From positions 15,408,545 through 15,472,544 of the forward strand of contig NC_030386.2 of assembly GCF_001625215.2 (NCBI RefSeq): 64,000 nt of DNA, in the 5' to 3' direction. This DNA comes from Daucus carota subsp. sativus (taxonomy: Eukaryota; Streptophyta; Magnoliopsida; Apiales; Apiaceae). The first letter of the stretch is position 1. Every line of letters starts with the position of its first letter. The translations under genes and the position numbers were made by a program. Under the pieces are notes generated by a model. It did not search any database. It was not told where the DNA came from and worked only from the letters and a program-made list of their open reading frames with translations. Positions 57,535 to 64,000 of this stretch are shown one piece after another.

Positions 57535-58110
57535 ACTGCTGAATTGGGGAGATCAGGAGATGCATGTTTTAAGGATGACTTGTCAGTTGTCACTGTAGTA
57601 GCAGTGTAGCACGCCTGGTGTTCAGCATAGAACCATGCAGGAGCTTATGGAAAGTCAATGCATCCATCAGACATTTATAATTCTAGAAGGAGACAGAAGT
57701 CGCTTAAAAAATAATCCTAGTCGTTGGATCAGTGTTCCAATGGTCAGGAAGGTGATGCCTGATTAAGTGGTTCCCTGGCCATCTCAGCCCTTGATGAATA
57801 AACATTTGGGACAATAATTGATCAAAGAAGAACAAAACATGTTTCTGGAAGAAATGAAAATCATCAAACTATTCAAACATGGCATTCTTCTGCCATTATG
57901 GTACGGTCTGCATTGTCGCCTTTTCCATCTGTTGCGTGTTTTACAGTCAAACTGCAAGTAATGGGAGATGAGAAGAAGAATATTGTTAATGGTCACAGTT
58001 GGGACATTCTCATTCTTTTGCTTGGCATTCGGTGCGCTTTCATCTGACCATGATTTTCAAGATTTTACATACTCTGCCAACGCTTTCATCATATGCTATG
58101 CAGAGAGATT
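57535..58110 (+). pseudogene. TSB upstream and exon-1 remnant, fragment d
   Basis: 57560-57640 matches the TSB upstream block (GCATGTTTTAAGGATGACTT). ATCAAACTATTCAAACATGG at 57862 leads into a shortened exon 1 with GGTACGGTCTGCATTGTCGC, GTTAATGGTCACAGTTGGGA, and TTTCATCTGACCATGATTTT, followed by intron-1-like TACTCTGCCAACGC. Several deletions remove most of the coding part. It is non-functional. Confidence 0.8.
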
Positions 58111-58171
58111 TCACGTCTCACAACTTCGTAACTTAATGAGATTTTATCAATTATATATCAACAGAATTTGA

Positions 58172-58459
58172 TGATTGGTACCGGAATTTTCTACTCTGAA
58201 AATTCTTGTATTGTGTATCAACAATATAAATTTTGTTATGAAAATAACTACAATATAATTAGCTCAAAGAGTATAGAAAAGAGGGAGAAGAAAGACTTGT
58301 ATTATCATTTTGTTGTACATCTCAAACTTACACAAAATGGCTCTATATATAGGCCCTTTAAATTAAGTTACAAGGATAGTGAAAAGCCAAAGGTTGACTA
58401 TTGATGAGAGAATACAGAAGGTAAGGATAACACAAGAGTCATCCACACTATACATAACA
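58172..58459 (-). repeat. 3' LTR of a decayed copia element
   Basis: On the minus strand it begins TGTTATGTATAGTGTGGATG directly after a polypurine tract and ends GGTACCAATCA. It has a TATATATAGAGCC TATA box. The length of 288 bp fits short copia LTRs. A second LTR was not found. Confidence 0.75.
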
Positions 58460-58468
58460 CTCCCCCTT
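58460..58468 (-). promoter_or_regulatory. Polypurine tract of the decayed copia element
   Basis: AAGGGGGAG on the minus strand lies directly before the LTR start TGTTATG, as is common in plant copia elements. Confidence 0.8.
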
Positions 58469-60052
58469 GGATGACTTGTATCAACATCATGCCTCATTAA
58501 AATCTTACTAGGAAAAACCCGGTGGGAAAAACCCTAGTGAAGGAAAAAGAGTACACGAGTTGTACAAAATAAAAATATTTCATTTATGTCTCCCCCTCAT
58601 CAGGATATGAATATAAAAATTAGCAAATATGACGAAGTATGCGCATCCCGATCATGTGTACTAATTTCTCGAACAAATCACCGATTTATCTCTTTTGTCA
58701 AATTTCACGAGTAAAGAAGAACTTCGAGTCTATATGTTCCGTCATGTCACCTTTAATGTATCCTTCCTTGTACGTGATGTTGCCTGCAATTTGTTTTATC
58801 ACAAAATAAAATCTCCACGATAATGTATTAAACTTTTGATCCCCTATTCTTTACGCCTGCAAAATTATAGCTTAAAATTTATAGAATAGGTTAGTGCAGA
58901 TCGAATAAAATTTTCACTTTGTAACTTGAGGATTAACACGTCTTTTAAGCGAGTGATCCCTTAACAATGAACACTAACCGAAAGCGGAGACTTGCTTTAT
59001 ATAATTATGTCAAAACATGTATGATAAAACTATCGTGTATAATCCTTCTAGGATTCACATATGACAATATATCATTCATCAAAGGGTAATTCTTCTTTCA
59101 ATAGATATACCAAGAAACACTTTATCACATAATATAGCATATAGTATTTTAATCAGGTTCAACTCAATTCAATGTTAACTAGAAACACATTCTAGTTTCC
59201 ATATGCTCTGGCCAGAGACTTTATGAGTTGTAACCTATAATTTGATATACAATGATAACATGTATTTGTCAAAATAATTTTGTGTTGGACTGCTGGTCCG
59301 AATCCCTTTTCCATTTGAGAGGGTATAGTTCTCGAGAGTTTGTTATACTGCTTCTGGCAGTTAAGATCCTTCTAGGATGATTTATTGTCAAGTGGGTCGT
59401 ATAAAATTTAAACTGAACCTTCACATATTGCGGAACTATTTCGCAATCAAATAATCATTTCCACCACAAATACTATTACTCTTCATAACCACCACAAGGT
59501 TATCATACAATTATTTGAGCTTTACACTCATAATTTCTGAAACTTCATTTTGTTTTCACACAAATAATCATTCATACCCCACCGACTTTACACCTTTAGG
59601 TGTGTTAACTGCAGTTTCAAATATTTTTCTATTTTTAAGAGATAATGATTCGTAGGGCGCACTATTTTCACAACTTCAGGTGTGAGAGGACTACTAGTCC
59701 AAATAATTTTTCTTTATAATTGCCTCAATTATATCCTTTATTCTTTGGCCAATTATATCAATATTTTCTAACAGATTCTGCTTCATGATCCTCATTGTTA
59801 TCAATAACCTCAAGTCATATAAATATCATCAACGACGATTCGATTTATGGTTCCACTTTATTCTGGACAAGACATAGTATATCGAGATCTCAATAGTTTT
59901 CATTACTTTTATTTTTTCTAATTTGTCATGTCCATAATCTCTTCGGGAGATCCTGCAATGTCATATCTATAATCTCTTCCAGAGATCTTTCAAATATTAT
60001 TGATTTCTCAATCCAGCCATCATCAATTATTGCTCCTTTTCACCTTTTTTGG

Positions 60053-60102
<50 letters not shown>

Positions 60103-62340
60103 CCCACTTGCCTATCACGCTTCAAGCGTTCTTTAGACATAGTAATATCTTGAGGTTGTCCTTTTGCGACATTAATATCATAGGAGCATATGTAGCCGGT
60201 GTTTGTGTCATAGTCACTATTTTTTGGTCATCAAAATGAATTATCTTATGAACTTCTGGTTCATATTCTTTATTTTGAGGATCAAGATGAGGCAATGATA
60301 ATTCATTCTTATATTTCTACCTTCACCGGCTATTTATTTTCTCCCCTGATTTTGGGAAAACAAACTCATTAAATCAAGTCGTAACAAATACATATTGATG
60401 ATTCCAAATGCACTCATATGTAATATATATATCCAATTAAGGAATCAATCTTACTAGTATGGTGGAAAATCTATGATGACCAAATAATATGTTTATGATG
60501 GGGAGAAATTCCAAAAATTGGTTTATATGATGCGAATCAATAAATATGTGATACAAAATAATCAACAATTTTTTTTTATGGACAAGATAATACTCATTAT
60601 GAGATGCACCAGCATTATAAGCATATATTCTAAATAATGAATCTCGCATACTTCAGGCTGCGAGTTGATAATAACTTTGTACACAACCATATATTTCACA
60701 AAATATCTCACTGTTCAACAATATGATATTTTTATCACATGCCATATCTTCATTAATTCATTCTCAAAGATGATAAATCACAACTATATCTTTGCTGGTG
60801 ATCAATTTTGATTTATAAGCAAATACTATATGTATCACTGATAAGAAGAATCTACAGGTTCTTCAACAAAAGTGCATATAAAATTACTATTCGCATTTTT
60901 ATCATTAAGATGGCTTAGCTAGTCAGGCCAAACTATAACCTTATAAGTAAACTTCTGGTTTACTTCAAAATCAATTTCAGTTATGCTTATTATAAATTAG
61001 TGGAGAATCTTTCTCCAAATTACTTTTAGTGCAATGAATTAGACTCAGTATTTAAAGGCACGTGATATCTCAATGCAATAATCATATCAAATTTCATTCT
61101 TCGATTTTCTTGGGAGAGTATAATTGCATCAATGCTATACATGCTCTTCTGGAGTAAAATTTACTTGAGAGAGTAGATAAATATATATGACCTTCGAGAG
61201 CCTTGTGCATGCTCTTCAGGAGCCTTATATATGCTCTTCCGGAGCTTTATACTTTCTCTTCCCGAGTCTTATGTTTAGAAAAACTATAATGAGACATCCT
61301 ATATAATCCTCCCCTTTGGATGACTCATTTTAGATAAGAAGTATTGATACTAGTCATCTTTATATCAATCGAGAGAAATATTTCTTATACGCATAATAAA
61401 AATATGATTTAAAGTATTTGTAATGTCATTGACCGTTGCTACTATCATGGTTGATATCCTCTGATTTTCTAATACTGTCACATCATGGTACGGTATCATT
61501 TGTTGCAATTCATATTCCTTTCGTCAATAATTCAAATTTAGTAAACCACATTTAGTCACGATATCAACTCATGAACTAAACAACCCAAATATTTCATCAA
61601 TTTCATAATATTATATCCGCGGGATACAATATAATATTTATTCAATTAAAATCTATTATATCCAAATATTATATTATTCTTTATATAGAACCATCCTTCA
61701 GGGGTATTATATCATTCTTATGGAATTTAATCAAGTGTTTAAACATATTATATATACTCTGTTGACATCTTTCATCTTCAGAAATTAAACATATAAAAAA
61801 TGTGTGATCAAAAATAAACTAATTTTATTATATTGAGACAACTTGATATAAGTGACATAGTGTGTGTGGTCACCAAGTCATCTCATCTAAATCATAAAAC
61901 ATGTTGTTTTTCACTATCTCAAAACTTTTAGTGATCACATAAATTCAATGATTAAATATAGACATGCAAGGACCTTTTTAATATATATTAATATATAGAC
62001 AACGACTAGATATAAAGTCACACATGATTTACATAAATAAGAATGATAGAAAATTTTTGCATTAATCATGAATATATTAGCTATGCCACTAATTAGTATG
62101 TACCATCCTTATTATGATAATCAAGCTTACTACCAATTCAAATCTCAATTTAGCGCAGATAATAACTTGAGGAAATCAACTTTTGGATCAGAGAAGCATA
62201 TATGACTCATGACTTTAAAAAAAAAAAATTAGGACAACCTACTATCGATTGATCAGCAGGTAGGACTCTTGGATTGAAGAGTAACTTATGACAAATAATT
62301 TTTGGATTCATTTTGCATCAAATTGATTACAAGCATACAA
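58469..62340 (-). pseudogene. Decayed copia pol and 3' non-coding DNA
   Basis: No long frame survives. Around 60090-60480 the minus strand still encodes broken pieces of the linker between copia integrase and RT. Recognisable are YECIWNHQYVFVTT-like and FVFPKIRGEN-like stretches followed, after a frame change, by LSLPHLDPQNKEYEPEVHKIIHF, which matches the DPRTKE.E.EVQKIIHL segment of this family. Close to the LTR is the well-known copia tail with CTAGTAAGATTTTAATGAGG. Degenerate repeats of GCTCTTCCGGAGC-type lie at 61145-61260 and of CTCTTCGGGAGAT-type at 59935-59990. A (TA)n tract is at 60055-60098. Confidence 0.65.
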
Positions 62341-62869
62341 GCTAAACTTGTTTTTATATCCAATTTGGAAAATATAAAATAATGTAGGAGATCACAAATG
62401 AGAATCATCATACTTGATACACTACAAGAAAACAGGTCAAAACCGACCGCACAAAACCGACCGTCTGATATAAAACCGACCGACGGTCGCGTGGTCAGTT
62501 TTAACTCGTCGAAATCACAAAACGACGACGATCTGGGTGACGTGGCAACAAATAAAACCGACCGTCGGCAACGGTCGGTTATATATATGACATGGCACCC
62601 TTATAACCGACCGTTCTGTGTGGTTGGTTATGTCGTCCGTGGAAAAATAATTAAAAATCAATTTAAATAATTATATCTGTGCGTCAGCCCCTAAAACGAC
62701 GTCGTTTTTTTTGTTTGGTACTAAAACTGACCGATTGGTCGGTCGGTTTTAACCTGCAGCTTTTATATCACTTTTTAGCTAGTAGTGAGCTCACATTCAC
62801 TTGAAATAAAAATCAAAGGAGAAGAAAGGAGCTAAAGTGGGGAAGAATTATTGCTTGCAAACATTTCAA

Positions 62870-63145
62870 GTAAGTGATTTTCATTTCTTTGCATTAAATG
62901 TGTGTGTGTGTGGTGGGTGTGTTAAATGTGTTTGTTATATTAAATGTGTGTGTATGTAATTACATTGAATGCTTGTATTGAGTGTATGAAATTCATGTGA
63001 AATTATTTGTTAAATGTGTATGAAATTCATGTGAAATTACATGTGTGTATTGAATGTATGTGTGTATTGAATGTATGTGTTATTAAATGTATGTGTGTGT
63101 TAAATATATGTGTGTGTTAAATGTGTGTGTTAAATGTGTGTGTAG
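62870..63145 (+). other. Putative 5' intron with TG-rich minisatellite
   Basis: A good donor (CAAGTAAGTG, GT at 62870) and an acceptor TGTAG ending at 63145 frame this stretch. The acceptor touches the transposase ATG at 63146. The interior has irregular repeats of TTAAATGTGTGTGT (62895-63140). The intron is predicted only from splice-site quality and position. Confidence 0.6.
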
Positions 63146-64000
63146 ATGACAAACTTGGATCGAAGTTGGATTAGTAATCAAGTGCAAAGTGATAAAATTT
63201 CGTTAACTCCGGAATATAGGAATGGTGTAGAAACTTTTTTAAAATTTGCAAGTGAAAATGGAATGGGTAAAGATGGTACAATGAAGTGTCCTTGTAAACG
63301 TTGTAGGAATTTGAATTGGTTAAGTATCGATGATGTTAGATTCCATTTACTTGCTAAGGGGATGCTTGAGGGTTATACCGTTTGGACATCACATGGTGAA
63401 GAAAGAGGAAGAAAACGTAGTCGAACATCGCATCATCGTTATTGTGTTCGGGAACCTACGAGGGTAGAACAACCGGTAGATTTGAATGCGATGCTACATG
63501 ATTTTGCCGGTGAAAATTCCGAATTTTATAACAACGTGGATACGGGAACTAGGAATGTAGAAGAAGTTCCAAATGATAGTGCAAGAAAATTGTATGAGGT
63601 GATTGTTGAAAATGGAGGACCTATTTATCCCAGTAATACGAAGTATACAAGATTAAGCTTTACCACAAAATTGTTAGAATTCAAGAATATCTCACATTGT
63701 AGTAATAAGGCTTTTGATAATTTGCTTGCACTTTTTGCGGATGTATTACCAAAAAAACACACGTTGCCTCAAACTTATTATGAAATGAAGAAGATAATGA
63801 AGGGTTTGATGGTTGAATATCAAAAGATTGATTTATGTGAGAATGATTGTATGTTATTTTATGGAGATGACAAGGATAAAGTTGTGTGTGATATATGTGG
63901 TAAAGATCGTTATCGGGATGTTTTGAGGAAAGACGGTAAAAAAATACCAAAAAAAATATTGAGACATTTTCCTTTGATTCCTCGACTACAACGCTTGTAT
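63146..64000 (+). CDS. CACTA TNP2-type transposase, N-terminal part (runs off window)
   Basis: The frame is open from ATG 63146 to the last base (285 codons) with no stop. Residues 1-100 are the transposase-associated domain: DRSWI, EYRNGVETFLKFA, a CPCKRCRN zinc-binding motif, VRFHLLAKGMLEGYTVWTSHGEE. After an Arg-rich linker comes the start of the TNP2 domain, with EMKKIMKGL, IDLCENDCMLFYGDD, VCDICGKDRY and KKIPKKILRHFPLIPRLQRLY. The catalytic residues and the rest lie beyond 64000. The complete reading frame so far suggests a potentially autonomous element. It would bind the AACCGACCG subterminal repeats; that is by analogy to En/Spm. Confidence 0.93.
   Translation, partial: MTNLDRSWISNQVQSDKISLTPEYRNGVETFLKFASENGMGKDGTMKCPCKRCRNLNWLSIDDVRFHLLAKGMLEGYTVWTSHGEERGRKRSRTSHHRYCVREPTRVEQPVDLNAMLHDFAGENSEFYNNVDTGTRNVEEVPNDSARKLYEVIVENGGPIYPSNTKYTRLSFTTKLLEFKNISHCSNKAFDNLLALFADVLPKKHTLPQTYYEMKKIMKGLMVEYQKIDLCENDCMLFYGDDKDKVVCDICGKDRYRDVLRKDGKKIPKKILRHFPLIPRLQRLY

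Larger units (their letters stand above)
62420..64000 (+). mobile_element. CACTA (En/Spm) transposon, 5' part
   Basis: It starts with CACTACAAGAAAAC, the canonical plant CACTA end. Subterminal repeats of AACCGACCG and its inverse CGGTCGGTT fill about 62445-62755, followed by a non-coding leader and a TNP2-type transposase start. The 3' end is outside the window. Confidence 0.93.

Noticed and set aside
62895..63145. TG-rich repeats considered as telomere-like or as coding sequence.
   Set aside because: The unit TTAAATGTGTGTGT is not the plant telomere repeat, and the stretch sits between good splice sites before the transposase ATG.

Overview
This window is nuclear DNA of a flowering plant, most likely a eudicot. 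The evidence is intron-containing plant genes, GT-AG introns, AT-rich intergenic DNA, Sirevirus-like copia and Athila-like gypsy retrotransposons, Tourist and Stowaway MITEs, a plant-type Helitron and a plant CACTA element. The species cannot be named from the sequence alone.

Two gene families form the core. One is the plastid tryptophan synthase beta subunit (TSB). The other is a plant UBC25/UBC26-type ubiquitin-conjugating E2. They lie in a repeatedly duplicated, much-broken block. TSB is present as one intact five-exon gene (16117-18410), one copy cut off in exon 3 (33539-35361), one full-length copy with two frameshifts (53070-55136), and at least four exon-1 remnants near 31.3, 32.7, 51.3 and 57.9 kb. 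The E2 is present as a copy with an intact UBC core (28587-30302) and a decayed copy with several lesions (about 49084-50839). A unit of about 630 bp, containing the DNA just upstream of the E2 acceptor exon, is tandemly amplified at 23.65-28.4 kb. Further units sit at 22.0, 35.4-36.4, 47.6-48.9 and 57.0 kb. The order E2, TSB fragments, TSB, repeat units occurs twice, so the locus grew by segmental duplication and each block is an empty-site control for insertions in the others.

Layout: 1-1375, LTR-like DNA with a hairpin cluster. 1376-8856, minus-strand copia element (pol, gag, PBS, 5' LTR). 8.86-13.3 kb, AT-rich DNA with MITEs, one nested in another. 13500-15055, a long-TIR DNA transposon inside the TSB upstream region. 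16.1-18.4 kb, intact TSB. 18883-22017, a minus-strand Helitron carrying an RPA70-like gene. 22.0-28.4 kb, repeat array. 28.6-30.3 kb, E2 copy 1. 31-35.4 kb, TSB fragments and the chimeric TSB. 36360-47642, a complete-length Athila-like gypsy element with 5 bp target duplication, inserted in a repeat unit. 47.6-50.8 kb, repeat units and E2 pseudogene. 51.2-55.1 kb, MITEs and TSB pseudogene 3. 55290-56568, a hAT-like element containing a second (TA)n-flanked element with 12 TGACGTGG boxes. 57-58.1 kb, another repeat unit and TSB remnant. 58172-62.3 kb, a decayed minus-strand copia element. 62420-64000, the 5' end of a CACTA transposon whose transposase runs off the window.

Only TSB copy 1, perhaps E2 copy 1, the copia ORFs and the CACTA transposase look capable of making protein. 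The E2 and TSB have no known shared pathway; their pairing looks like a product of duplication. No wholly new biochemical system is evident. The most unusual signals are the mosaic and decayed TSB/E2 locus, the young gypsy element with five in-frame stops that are all TAG, the MITE-borne cluster of bZIP-type boxes, and the shared hairpin module in two otherwise different LTRs.
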